From: Nitrosomonadales bacterium
GTDB taxonomy: Bacteria > Pseudomonadota > Gammaproteobacteria > Burkholderiales > SG8-39
DNA length: 38,909 nucleotides
Direction of reading: 5' to 3'
Assembly: GCA_005240145.1 (NCBI GenBank)
Contig: SBAS01000096.1
Location: 1-38,909, forward strand
Each line of letters starts with the position of its first letter. Within the stretch, counting starts at the first letter, position 1. Under the pieces are notes generated by a model. The model did no database searches and was not told the origin of the DNA. It was given only the letters and a program-made list of their open reading frames with translations. Positions 1 through 7,750 of this stretch are shown piece after piece. Position numbers and translations under genes: made by a program.

Positions 1-33
1 CAGCGTGTACAGCGCCCTCTTTGCCTTCGACAT
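1..33 (-). CDS. 5' end of an unidentified gene running off the left edge
   Basis: On the minus strand an ATG at 33-31 opens a frame of 11 codons (MSKAKRALYTL) that is still open at the window edge. It is preceded by a purine-rich stretch (AAGGGGGGCGGAA) that could serve as a ribosome binding site, and by an 8-bp inverted repeat. It lies downstream of the methyltransferase gene on the same strand. Too little protein is visible to name a family. The call rests on start context only, so it is tentative. Confidence 0.35.
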   Translation of the reverse strand, partial: MSKAKRALYTL

Positions 34-41
34 TTCCGCCC

Positions 42-73
42 CCCTTGCTCAAAGTTTAGTCGCCCAGCAAGGG
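42..73 (-). promoter_or_regulatory. Inverted repeat in the leader of the left-edge gene
   Basis: Perfect 8-bp arms CCCTTGCT (42-49) and AGCAAGGG (66-73) are separated by 16 nt. On the minus strand the proximal arm ends 8 nt before the ATG at 33 and runs into the purine-rich putative ribosome binding site. As RNA the hairpin could partly mask that site; as DNA it could be an operator. The rest of 34-236 shows a short tandem repeat (GGCGCTATGG twice, around 138-158) but no convincing gene. Confidence 0.35.
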
Positions 74-236
74 ATACGTTTTTCGGGGGCAAGGTCAGGG
101 CGGGCTTACACTGGCGCGGTGTACTCCAAGGACGCTGGCGCTATGGGTGGCGCTATGGAACCCGGTATTGCCCCGGTTCCCACTATGAGCATCAACCTAA
201 TCGCGCGCTATCTGGAGCGCATGCTCAGCGCCTGAA

Positions 237-848
237 TCAGTCCTTGCGCTCAAGTACCACGGCTAGTTCCGCCAGCCCTCTCGGATGCGTGGTGCGAGGG
301 TAAGGCGGCTTCGGCCAGCCCCAGCGCGGCTCCGGGAACAGGGCGCGCATGGCGTTGATGTCGCAGTGGTAGGGCGGGCCCTGGATTTGGCCGTCGGCGG
401 CATCGGGGCGGAGGAACTGGACGAATAGCGCGAACAGCCTGCCGCCGGGCTTCAGCCAGCGCTGCATCCGGTCGGCGTAGTCGCGCCACTGGTCCGGGTA
501 CAGCGCGCACAGGCAGGTCTGTTCGTAGATGACGTCGAAAGGACGGTCTGGCTGCCAGGCAAGTGCGTCGGCTTCGACCAGGTTCGCTTTCAGGTTCTGG
601 TCTTCCAGATGCTGGCGTGTGCGGGCAATGGCTTCGGCTGAATAGTCGAGCGCCGTGACATCGAATCCTTCCTGGGCCAGCACCGCGACTTCGTAGCCCG
701 AGCCGCAGCCGGGCACGAGGATGCGGCAGGGCTTCAGGGCGCCCACAAGAAGCCAGATGCCCAGTTGCGGATTGGCGGCGCCCCGATCCCAGGGCGTGTT
801 GCCCTCGGCGAAGCGCTGGTCCCAGAAGTTGCGCGTGGGGCCGACCAT
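237..848 (-). CDS. TPMT-like class I SAM-dependent methyltransferase
   Basis: The 203-residue protein has the thiopurine S-methyltransferase family layout. It starts with FWDQRFAEGNTPWD (about residues 8-21), the family's N-terminal substrate/cofactor segment. The SAM-binding glycine motif VPGCGSGYEVAVLA follows at about 45-58, then acidic LDYSAEA for the ribose hydroxyls and later LKPGGRLFALF. Members methylate thiols, selenium or tellurium compounds, or other small molecules; the substrate cannot be read from sequence. The start is only 30 bp from the divergent hrpA start, so the two probably share a compact promoter region. Family confident, specific activity unknown. Confidence 0.85.
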   Translation of the reverse strand: MVGPTRNFWDQRFAEGNTPWDRGAANPQLGIWLLVGALKPCRILVPGCGSGYEVAVLAQEGFDVTALDYSAEAIARTRQHLEDQNLKANLVEADALAWQPDRPFDVIYEQTCLCALYPDQWRDYADRMQRWLKPGGRLFALFVQFLRPDAADGQIQGPPYHCDINAMRALFPEPRWGWPKPPYPRTTHPRGLAELAVVLERKD

Positions 849-878
849 GGTGGCGAAATCTTATATCCTCGGCGCCCC

Positions 879-3800
879 ATGGCGCCGATCCACTTCGACC
901 CGGCACTCCCGGTCAACCAGAAGCGCGAAGAAATCGCGCGCGCGATTGCCACGCACCCGGTGGTGATCGTCTGCGGCGAGACCGGCTCTGGAAAAACCAC
1001 GCAAATCCCCAAGATCCTGCTCGAGATGGGGCGCGGCAGCGCGGGCCGCATCGGCCACACCCAGCCGCGGCGCATCGCGGCGCGCTCGGTCGCGGCGCGC
1101 ATCGCCGAGGAGCTGAAGGTCGAACTGGGCGACCTGGTCGGCTACAAGGTGCGCTTCAACGACCGCGTGCGTGGTGGCACCGTCCTCAAGCTCATGACCG
1201 ACGGCATCCTGCTCGCCGAGACGCAGGGCGACCCGCAGCTGCGCGCCTACGACACCCTCATCGTGGATGAAGCGCACGAGAGAAGCCTGAACATCGATTT
1301 CCTGCTGGGCTATCTGAAGCAACTGCTCGAGAAGAGAAACGACCTGAAAGTCATCGTGACCTCCGCCACCATCGACGCGGAGAAATTCTCGCGTCATTTC
1401 GGCGGCGCGCCGGTGATCGAGGTTTCGGGGCGCCTCTATCCGGTGGAGGTGCGCTACCGCCCGGTGGCAGGCGACAAGGAGGACACGACGCGCGAGGAGG
1501 AGGAGCAGGCGCTCGCCGCCGCGGTGGCCGAACTCTGCCGCAGCGGGCAGGGCGACGTGCTGGTGTTCCTGCCCGGCGAACGCGAAATCCGCAAGGCGGC
1601 GGAAGTCCTCGGCAAGGCCATCAAGGGCGTGGAAATCCTCCCGCTCTTTTCGCGCCTTTCGGTGGCAGAGCAGGACCGTGTGTTCCATCCGGGCGGCGCG
1701 CAGCGCGTGGTGCTCGCCACCAACGTCGCGGAGACTTCTCTCACTGTGCCGCGCATCCGCTACGTGGTGGATACGGGCCTTGCACGCGTCAAGCGCTATA
1801 GCTACCGCAACAAGGTCGAGATGCTCCAGGTCGAGAACATTTCGCAGGCCTCCGCCAGCCAGCGCTCGGGGCGCTGCGGTCGCGTCGCCGACGGCATCTC
1901 CGTGCGCCTGTATGCCGAGGAGGATTTCAAGGCGCGGCCGCCCTTCACCGACCCCGAACTGCTGCGCTCGTCTCTCGCCGCGGTGATCCTGCGCGCGCTC
2001 AGCCTGAACCTGGGGAAGGTCGAGGACTTTCCGTTCCTCGATCCGCCCAGCCCGCGTGCCATCGCCGACGGCTATGCCCTGTTGCATGAACTGGGCGCGG
2101 TGGATGAGGAGAATGCGCTGACCGATACCGGGCGCGAACTCGCGCGCCTGCCTCTCGACCCGCGCGTCGGCCGCATGCTGGTCGCCGCGCGCAGCGAGGG
2201 TTGCCTGGAGCAGATGCTCGTGGTCGCGGCGGCGCTGTCGGTGCAGGACCCGCGCGACCGGCCGCTCGACAAGGCCGCCGCCGCGGACCAGCGGCACGCG
2301 AAGTTCGCCGACGAGCGCTCCGACTTCCTCGGTTACCTGAAGCTCTGGAAAGCCTTCGGCCAAGGCGCTTCCCCGTCGCGCAAGCAGTGCCGGGAAAATT
2401 TCATTTCCTATGTGCGGATGCGCGAGTGGCGCGACATCCACGCCCAGCTGCGCCAGGCGGTGGAGGAACTCGAATGGCGCCTGTCTGGCGTCAACCTGGA
2501 AAAACCCGAAGGCATCCGCGCGGTGCACCGGGCGCTGCTTTGCGGGCTGCTCGGCAACGTGGGCATGAAAGACGAGCCGGGCAGCAACTACACCGGCGCG
2601 CGCGGCATCAAGTTCTGGGTGCATCCCGGCTCGGGCACGAAGAAGCCCGGGAAATGGGTCATGGCAGCGGAGCTGGTCGAAACCACGCGACTGTTCGCCC
2701 GCAACGTGGCGAGCGTGGACCCGCGCTGGATCGAGGAACTCGGCGCCCACCTCATCAAGCGCCACCGCGAGCGGCCGCATTGGGAGAAGACGCGCGCCCA
2801 GGTGGTGGCGGCCGAGCGCGGCACCCTCTACGGCCTGCCGGTGTACGCCGACCGCCGCGTGCACTACGGCCCGATCGACCCCAAGCTGTCGCGCGAAGTC
2901 TTCCTGCGCTCCGCCCTGGTCGAGGGGGAATTCGAGACCCGGGCGCCGTTCTTCGCGCACAACCAGCGCCTGCGCAAGGAGATCGAGCGGCTCGAGCACA
3001 AATCGCGCCGGCCGGACATCCTGGTGGATGAAGAACTGATCTACGCGTTCTACGGCGCGCGGGTGCCCGAGGGCATCACCAACGGCGCCGACTTCGAGAA
3101 GTGGCGCAAGGAAGCCGAGCGCGCGCAAAGCGGCCTGCTGCAGCTGCGGCGCGAAGACCTCATGCGGCACGAGGCGGCGGGAATCACCACCGAGAATTTT
3201 CCGCATGAATTCCAGCTCGGGCCAAACCTGCTCGCGCTCGAGTACCACTTCGAGCCGCGCTCGCCAAAGGACGGCGTGACGATGACCGTGCCGGTGGCGC
3301 TGCTCAACCAGGTGCCGGTGGCGCGCTGTGAGTGGCTCGTGCCGGGGCTGCTGAAGGAAAAAGTCCTGGGATACGCCAAGGGCGTGCCGCAGCGCCTGCG
3401 CCATAAACTCGGCCCGCTGGCGGAATTTGCCCAGGCCTTCGCGCAGGCGGTGCCTGCTTCCGACACGCCGCTCGCCGCAGCCCTCGCGCGCTACATCCGC
3501 GCCGAGTTCAACCTCGAAATGCCGACGGACGCCTTCCGCCCGGACTCAGCGCCGCCCCACCTGCAGATGAACTTCCGCATCGTGGACGAAGACGGCCGGC
3601 AGCTCGCGATGGGCAGGAATCTGGTGATTTTGAAAGGGGAAATTGGATTCAAGATTGAAAAAATTCTTGCCAAGGAAAGTCAAACGCGAAGCGTTGAGCG
3701 CTATGACAGCTGGAGCTTCGGCGACCTGCAGGAAGTGATGGAGATCGAGCGCGGCGGGCACACGCTGCTCGGTTATTCCGCGCTGCAGGATGAAACGGAG

Positions 3801-4529
3801 GGCGTGAGCCTGCAGGTATTCGACTCGCCGGAGCGCGCGCGCGAAGTGCACCGCGCCGGGGTGCTGCGTTTGCTCGCGATCGCGTTTCGGGAACGGGTTC
3901 GTGACCTCGAGAAGGTCCTCGGCAAGGACATGACGCTGGCGGCCGTGAAAGACGACATCGTGACTGCCGCGTTCGGCCGGACCTTTCTCGCCGAGTCCCT
4001 GCCCATGCGGCAGGCCGAATTTGCGCTGCGAGTGCAGGAGGGCCGCAATCGCCTGAACCTGATCGCGCAGGAGATGCAGCGCCTGGCGCAGAACATTCTT
4101 GCCGAACACGCGCAGGTGCAAAAACGCATCGCTGGTGTGCAAAAGGCGTATCCGCAGGCGGCTGAGGACGTGAAGCAGCAGTGCGCGCGCCTGCTGCACA
4201 CAGGATACCTCGCCCGCGTGCCCTGGGAACGGCTGCAGCATTTCCCGCGCTATCTCAAGGCCGCCGTCCTGAGATTGGACAAACTGCGCACGGAACCGGC
4301 GCGCGATGCGCAGCGCATGGCCGAGCTGGCGCCGCTGGAGCAGGGATTGCGGCGCGAACTCGGGTCGCGCGCGAAGCTGGGCGGCGCGGTGCGTACCGCG
4401 GCGGAACTCGAGCAGTTCGGCTGGCTGTTGGAGGAACTGCGTGTGTCGCTCTTCGCGCAGGAACTGAAGACGCCGGTGCCGGTTTCGGTCAAGCGCCTGG
4501 CCAAGCTGTGGCAAAGTATCCGCAAATGA
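879..4529 (+). CDS. hrpA: ATP-dependent RNA helicase HrpA (DEAH box)
   Basis: A 1216-residue superfamily 2 DEAH helicase. Motif I is GETGSGKT (33-40), motif II DEAH (130-133), motif III SAT (162-164) and motif VI QRSGRCGR (328-335). The winged-helix/ratchet and OB-like parts follow, then the long C-terminal DUF3418-type region typical of bacterial HrpA. Length is close to the family's roughly 1250-1300. The frame is open upstream to 765, but that would overlap the methyltransferase. The ATG at 879, followed by the conserved FDPALPVNQKREEI, is the better start. No Shine-Dalgarno is visible before it, and a TATA-like TTATAT lies at about 861-866, so a very short or absent leader is possible. 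HrpA acts on RNA, including collided ribosomes in E. coli. Confidence 0.96.
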   Translation: MAPIHFDPALPVNQKREEIARAIATHPVVIVCGETGSGKTTQIPKILLEMGRGSAGRIGHTQPRRIAARSVAARIAEELKVELGDLVGYKVRFNDRVRGGTVLKLMTDGILLAETQGDPQLRAYDTLIVDEAHERSLNIDFLLGYLKQLLEKRNDLKVIVTSATIDAEKFSRHFGGAPVIEVSGRLYPVEVRYRPVAGDKEDTTREEEEQALAAAVAELCRSGQGDVLVFLPGEREIRKAAEVLGKAIKGVEILPLFSRLSVAEQDRVFHPGGAQRVVLATNVAETSLTVPRIRYVVDTGLARVKRYSYRNKVEMLQVENISQASASQRSGRCGRVADGISVRLYAEEDFKARPPFTDPELLRSSLAAVILRALSLNLGKVEDFPFLDPPSPRAIADGYALLHELGAVDEENALTDTGRELARLPLDPRVGRMLVAARSEGCLEQMLVVAAALSVQDPRDRPLDKAAAADQRHAKFADERSDFLGYLKLWKAFGQGASPSRKQCRENFISYVRMREWRDIHAQLRQAVEELEWRLSGVNLEKPEGIRAVHRALLCGLLGNVGMKDEPGSNYTGARGIKFWVHPGSGTKKPGKWVMAAELVETTRLFARNVASVDPRWIEELGAHLIKRHRERPHWEKTRAQVVAAERGTLYGLPVYADRRVHYGPIDPKLSREVFLRSALVEGEFETRAPFFAHNQRLRKEIERLEHKSRRPDILVDEELIYAFYGARVPEGITNGADFEKWRKEAERAQSGLLQLRREDLMRHEAAGITTENFPHEFQLGPNLLALEYHFEPRSPKDGVTMTVPVALLNQVPVARCEWLVPGLLKEKVLGYAKGVPQRLRHKLGPLAEFAQAFAQAVPASDTPLAAALARYIRAEFNLEMPTDAFRPDSAPPHLQMNFRIVDEDGRQLAMGRNLVILKGEIGFKIEKILAKESQTRSVERYDSWSFGDLQEVMEIERGGHTLLGYSALQDETEGVSLQVFDSPERAREVHRAGVLRLLAIAFRERVRDLEKVLGKDMTLAAVKDDIVTAAFGRTFLAESLPMRQAEFALRVQEGRNRLNLIAQEMQRLAQNILAEHAQVQKRIAGVQKAYPQAAEDVKQQCARLLHTGYLARVPWERLQHFPRYLKAAVLRLDKLRTEPARDAQRMAELAPLEQGLRRELGSRAKLGGAVRTAAELEQFGWLLEELRVSLFAQELKTPVPVSVKRLAKLWQSIRK

Positions 4530-5272
4530 GCCGCATTTTCGCCGCGATTGCCTTTGCTTTCGTCAACCTGCTGCATCCGCGCATGCTCTGGCTGATGCTC
4601 TGGCCATTGCTGGTGGCGCTGTTCCTCTGGGGCCTGGCTGCCTTCTTCTACTGGGTGCGCGTGGCGCTATGGCTCGCGGGCCATTTCCGGCAGTGGACCG
4701 AGTCCGGCGTGTTCCTCGTGCGCTTCGATGGCGGTGACGCGCTGGTGTTTGCCGCGCATGTCATCCTCGTTCTGGTGTTCGTGCCCGCCGTCTACCTCAC
4801 GGCGCTGTTGATTCTCAGTGTCTTCGGCATGACGGAAATGGTTGAGCACGTCGCGGCGCGTCGCTTCCCCCAACTCGCGCGCCGGCGCGGCGGCGGAATC
4901 GCAGGCAGCGCGTGGAACGCGATCGTGGCGCTGGCGGGCATGCTGCTGCTGGCGACCGTCAGCTTGCCCTTGTGGGTGGTTCCGCCGCTCTGGCCCCTGA
5001 TTGCCGTGGCCATTTTCGCCTGGGTGAACCAGCGGGTGCTGCGCTATGACGCACTGGCCGAGCACGCCACTGCCGTTGAAATGAAGGCGATCTTCGCCAG
5101 GCAGCGCAAATCGCTCTACATCCTGGGCGTGCTGTTCGCGCTACTCGCCTACGTACCTCTTGCAGGCATCATCGCGCCGGTGCTGTTCGGCCTCGCCTTC
5201 ATCCACCTCCTGCTGGCCGACCTGGATGCGCTGCGCCAGGCGCCGATCGAGGGCGAGGTGGTCCGGCTCTAG
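4526..5272 (+). CDS. EI24/CysZ-like integral membrane protein
   Basis: A 248-residue polytopic membrane protein with hydrophobic spans at about residues 18-45, 70-100, 125-165 and 200-235, matching the EI24 (etoposide-induced 2.4 / CysZ) family. Family members include the E. coli sulfate transporter CysZ, but most bacterial members are uncharacterised. Its ATG at 4526 overlaps the hrpA stop (ATGA), so it is translationally coupled to hrpA. It ends 7 bp before the convergent oxyR stop. Family assignment is by overall hydropathy and the FINLLHP/FFYW-like N-terminal pattern, so moderately sure; transport substrate not inferable. Confidence 0.7.
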   Translation: MSRIFAAIAFAFVNLLHPRMLWLMLWPLLVALFLWGLAAFFYWVRVALWLAGHFRQWTESGVFLVRFDGGDALVFAAHVILVLVFVPAVYLTALLILSVFGMTEMVEHVAARRFPQLARRRGGGIAGSAWNAIVALAGMLLLATVSLPLWVVPPLWPLIAVAIFAWVNQRVLRYDALAEHATAVEMKAIFARQRKSLYILGVLFALLAYVPLAGIIAPVLFGLAFIHLLLADLDALRQAPIEGEVVRL

Positions 5273-5279
5273 GCCCGGC

Positions 5280-6179
5280 CTATAGCGCCGTCACGGGCAG
5301 GTCCAGCTCGCGCACCGCGCCCACCAGCTTCTCCAGCGCCGCCGGGCGGTGGAAACCGCGGCGCGAGGCGAGCGCGACGCGCCGCACGGGGCAGGGCGCG
5401 GAGAACTCGATCGATTTCACCAGCGGGCTGACGTGGCGCGCGGTGAGCGCGGTCGCCGGCAGGACCGAGATGCCCAGGCCCGAGGCCACCATGCTGCGCA
5501 GCGTCTCGAGTGAATTTCCCTGGCGGCCGGCTTCGGGAGGGCGCGAGAACTCGTTGCAGGCGTCCAGCACCTGGTCGCGGAAGCAATGGCCCACCGGCAG
5601 CAGGAGCAGCTCGCCCGCGTCCAGTTCCTCCACCGCGACGGATTTCTTGCGCGCCAGCGCGTGTTTCGCCGGGGCGACGGCGCGGAACTTCTCTTCGTAC
5701 AGCGGCACGGTCTCGATGCCGGGTCCGCCGTAGGGCAGGGCGAGGATCACGGCCTCGAGCTCGCCCGCCTTGAGCATGCGGTCCAGGTTCGCCGTGGTGT
5801 TCTCCTCCACATCGAGCGGCATCTCGGGCGCATCGCGGCGCAGCGCCGCCACCAGTTGCGGCAGCAGGTAGGGCGCGATGGTGTGGATGATCCCCAGGCG
5901 CAGCACGCCCTTGAGCGGGTCGCGACCCTGGCGCGCCACCGTCTTTACCCGCTCGGCTTCTTCCAGCGTGCGCCGCGCCTGCGCGACGATCTGCGCGCCC
6001 GCCTCGGTGAGGAACACGCCGCGTTTCCCGCGTTCAAACAAGGTGACGCCCAGTTCCTCTTCGAGGTTCTTCACGGACGCGGACAAACTGGGCTGCGAGA
6101 CGTGGCAGCGTTCGGCCGCGTGGCCGAAGTGGCGCGTTTCGGCCACCGCAACGATATATCTGAGTTCGGTGAGGGTCAT
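5280..6179 (-). CDS. oxyR: Hydrogen peroxide-sensing LysR-type regulator OxyR
   Basis: A 299-residue LysR-type regulator. The N-terminal helix-turn-helix (MTLTELRYIVAVAETRHFGH..) covers residues 1-60 and the periplasmic-binding-like sensor domain begins near 90. The sensor holds GHCFRDQVLDAC, placing Cys199 and Cys208 at exactly the E. coli OxyR positions that form the peroxide-induced disulfide. That makes OxyR, rather than a generic LysR protein, well supported. It should activate peroxide defence genes (catalase, alkyl hydroperoxide reductase), none of which lie in this window. It is divergent from the molybdopterin-binding gene, and an OxyR-like half-site covers its own start, consistent with autoregulation. 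Confidence 0.93.
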   Translation of the reverse strand: MTLTELRYIVAVAETRHFGHAAERCHVSQPSLSASVKNLEEELGVTLFERGKRGVFLTEAGAQIVAQARRTLEEAERVKTVARQGRDPLKGVLRLGIIHTIAPYLLPQLVAALRRDAPEMPLDVEENTTANLDRMLKAGELEAVILALPYGGPGIETVPLYEEKFRAVAPAKHALARKKSVAVEELDAGELLLLPVGHCFRDQVLDACNEFSRPPEAGRQGNSLETLRSMVASGLGISVLPATALTARHVSPLVKSIEFSAPCPVRRVALASRRGFHRPAALEKLVGAVRELDLPVTAL

Positions 6180-6192
6180 AGGAAAGGGCTAT
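6178..6192. promoter_or_regulatory. Candidate OxyR/LysR half-operator at the oxyR start
   Basis: ATAG-N7-CTAT lies at 6178-6192, overlapping the oxyR start codon and the 51-bp divergent intergenic region. The spacing matches one half of the published OxyR consensus (ATAG-N7-CTAT-N7-ATAG-N7-CTAT). The second half is not present on either side, and the inner T and A of the consensus are absent, so it is also just a generic LysR T-N11-A palindrome. Confidence 0.4.
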
Positions 6193-6230
6193 CGAGCCTA
6201 TGCTAGCAAAGGCGTCGCTAGAATGGCGCC

Positions 6231-7004
6231 ATGGCATTTGGCGCTTTGGTCATCGGTGATGAAATCCTGGTCGGCAAGCGCCAGGACAAGCACCTGTCGT
6301 TCATCATCCAGGCGCTCGCCCAGCGCGGCCTGCGCCTCGCCTGGTGCGAGTACCACGGCGACGATCCGGAGCGGCTGACCGCGGCGCTCAGGCGCAGTTT
6401 CGCCTCGAGCGACGTGGTGTTCTCCTTCGGCGGCATCGGCGCGACACCCGATGACCACACGCGCCAGTGTGCCGCAGCGGCGCTGGGCGTCCAGACCGTG
6501 CTGCACCCTGAAGCGGAGCGCGAGATCCGCGGCCGCTTTGCCGGCGAGACCACGCCGCAGCGCCTCAAGATGGGCGAGTTCCCGCTCGGCGCCGAGATCA
6601 TTCCCAATCCCTTCAACCGCATCCCGGGATTTACCGTCCGGGAGCACTGGTTCGTGCCGGGATTCCCGCAGATGGCCTGGCCGATGCTGGAGTGGGTGCT
6701 GGACACGAAGTACCGAAATCTCTTCGATCGCGACCGCTGGGCCGAGGCTTCGGTGATCGTCTACCTGCCCGAGTCCACCATTGCGCCGCTGATGGTGGAG
6801 ATCAACGCCAAGTACAAGGGCCTGAAGGCCTTCAGCCTGCCCAGCATGGGCGCAGATGCCGCCGACGCTTCGCGCCGCCATATCGAGCTCGGCGTGCGCG
6901 GGACACCAGCCGAAGTCGAACCGGCGATGGCAGACATCCGGCGAGGAATCCAGGCGCTGGGCGGGCGGCTTGAGGAAAGCGGAACGGTGCGTCACGCCTC
7001 TTGA
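6231..7004 (+). CDS. MoaB/CinA-type molybdopterin-binding domain protein
   Basis: A 257-residue protein whose N-terminal 170 residues form a MoCF-biosynthesis fold. Visible features are GALVIGDEILVGKRQDKH at the start and the glycine-rich FSFGGIGATPDDHT near 65-78. This is the stand-alone 'competence/damage-inducible protein A' group, which lacks the C-terminal nicotinamide-nucleotide amidase domain of full-length CinA. Homologues are widespread and their physiological role is poorly known. The ATG at 6231 has no clear ribosome binding site; a TAGAAT hexamer at 6219-6224 hints at a short leader. Its stop codon TGA forms the first bases of the downstream toxin-antitoxin operator palindrome. 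Confidence 0.8.
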   Translation: MAFGALVIGDEILVGKRQDKHLSFIIQALAQRGLRLAWCEYHGDDPERLTAALRRSFASSDVVFSFGGIGATPDDHTRQCAAAALGVQTVLHPEAEREIRGRFAGETTPQRLKMGEFPLGAEIIPNPFNRIPGFTVREHWFVPGFPQMAWPMLEWVLDTKYRNLFDRDRWAEASVIVYLPESTIAPLMVEINAKYKGLKAFSLPSMGADAADASRRHIELGVRGTPAEVEPAMADIRRGIQALGGRLEESGTVRHAS

Positions 7005-7037
7005 CCACTCTTATGACCATGGGCATAATAGTGGTCA
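7001..7037 (+). promoter_or_regulatory. Promoter embedded in a 36-bp palindromic operator of the Phd-VapC pair
   Basis: A sigma70-type promoter, TTGACC (7001-7006), 17-bp spacer, CATAAT (7024-7029), lies inside an inverted repeat. The arms are TGACCACTCTTATGACC (7002-7018) and GGGCATAATAGTGGTCA (7021-7037), centred on AT at 7019-7020 and complementary at 15 of 17 positions. TGACCA occurs twice directly (7002, 7014) and once inverted (7032-7037). Such an arrangement is what an autoregulated toxin-antitoxin operon would need, with the antitoxin occluding polymerase. The left arm begins with the stop codon of the preceding gene. Confidence 0.75.
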
Positions 7038-7059
7038 TTCGTTTCGTGGAAGGATCGGC

Positions 7060-7293
7060 ATGACCACCATTCAAGCCTCCGAGTTCAAGGCCAAATGCCT
7101 CGCGCTGATGGACCAGGTCGCGCGCACTGGCCAGACCATCGTCGTCACAAAGAACGGCAGGCCGGTCGCCGAGCTGCGTGCGCACCGCCCGCCGCGCGCC
7201 AAGTCGCTCATCGGCCTGCACAAGGGGCGAATCGGCATCCACGGCGATATCGTGTCGCCGATCGGCTCGCGGCTCTGGGAAGCCATGCGGTGA
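7060..7293 (+). CDS. Antitoxin of the Phd/YefM family
   Basis: A 77-residue protein beginning MTTIQASEFKAKCLALMDQV, with the Phd/YefM DNA-binding N-terminal half (ASEFKAK..MDQVARTGQTIVVTKNGRPVAEL). The C-terminal tail (about residues 45-77) would wrap the toxin. The ATG at 7060 follows an AAGGA ribosome binding site (about 7050-7054) and lies just after the palindromic promoter. The antitoxin should neutralise the PIN toxin encoded immediately downstream and repress the operon. Well supported by sequence and by context. Confidence 0.9.
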   Translation: MTTIQASEFKAKCLALMDQVARTGQTIVVTKNGRPVAELRAHRPPRAKSLIGLHKGRIGIHGDIVSPIGSRLWEAMR

Positions 7294-7691
7294 TCGTGCT
7301 GGATACGCACGTCCTGGTATGGGCGGCGAGCGACGATCGAAAGCTCGGCCGCAAGGCGCGCGCGCTGATCGACCAGCTCTGGGCAATCGGCAAGGTCGCC
7401 GTGCCGGCAATCGTATTCTGGGAAGTGGGTCTGCTGCAGGCGCGCCGCCGCCTGCGGCTGCCGTCACCCGTGCGCGAGTGGCGGGACGCCGTGCTCGCGG
7501 CCGGCGCGATCGAGTTGCCGCTCGACGGGATGGTCGCGGTGCGCGCGCTCGACCTTGCCGGCCTGCACGATGATCCTGCCGACCGATTCATCGTCGCCAC
7601 CGCGCTGGTCCACGAAGCGGCGCTTGTGACAGCCGATGAACGATTGCTCGACTGGCGCCATGCCATGGAAAGGCATGACGCACGGAAGTAG
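7290..7691 (+). CDS. PIN-domain toxin (VapC-type ribonuclease)
   Basis: A 133-residue PIN-domain protein. The acidic active-site set is visible: Asp5 (VLDTHVLVW), Glu45 (FWEVGLL), Asp98 (DPADRFIVATA) and Asp116 (LVTADERLL). VapC toxins are Mg-dependent endoribonucleases, often cutting initiator tRNA or rRNA; the target here is unknown. The GTG start at 7290 overlaps the antitoxin stop (GTGA), giving tight coupling and typically a lower toxin yield. All catalytic residues are intact, so the pair looks functional rather than decayed. Confidence 0.92.
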   Translation: MIVLDTHVLVWAASDDRKLGRKARALIDQLWAIGKVAVPAIVFWEVGLLQARRRLRLPSPVREWRDAVLAAGAIELPLDGMVAVRALDLAGLHDDPADRFIVATALVHEAALVTADERLLDWRHAMERHDARK

Positions 7692-7702
7692 GGCCCGCAG
7701 AC

Positions 7703-7734
7703 ACGCCTGTAGCATTGTGAAGATACGCAGGCGT
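7703..7734. repeat. Inverted repeat between the toxin gene and the secreted-protein gene
   Basis: Perfect 7-bp arms ACGCCTG (7703-7709) and CAGGCGT (7728-7734) are separated by 18 nt in the 59-bp gap after vapC. There is no T-run, so it is not a textbook intrinsic terminator. It may be an operator for the following gene or a weak transcript end. Confidence 0.35.
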
Positions 7735-7750
7735 AGACTTTCCGGCCAGA

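Noticed and set aside
170-193. GGAACC...GGTTCC inverted repeat as a terminator
   Set aside because: Imperfect pairing with no T-run; there is no upstream gene to end.
5-235. Plus-strand open frame of 76 codons with a GTG start
   Set aside because: No ribosome binding site, no family resemblance, and low-complexity stretches from a short DNA repeat. It overlaps the better supported leader of a minus-strand gene at the edge.
2201-3031. 276-codon open frame in another frame within hrpA
   Set aside because: Arg/Ala/Gly-rich frame-shift shadow; no domain recognisable.
861-3404. 847-codon open frame antisense to hrpA
   Set aside because: Its protein is rich in His, Arg, Ala and Gln as expected for the complement of a GC-rich gene, and hrpA is unmistakable on the other strand.
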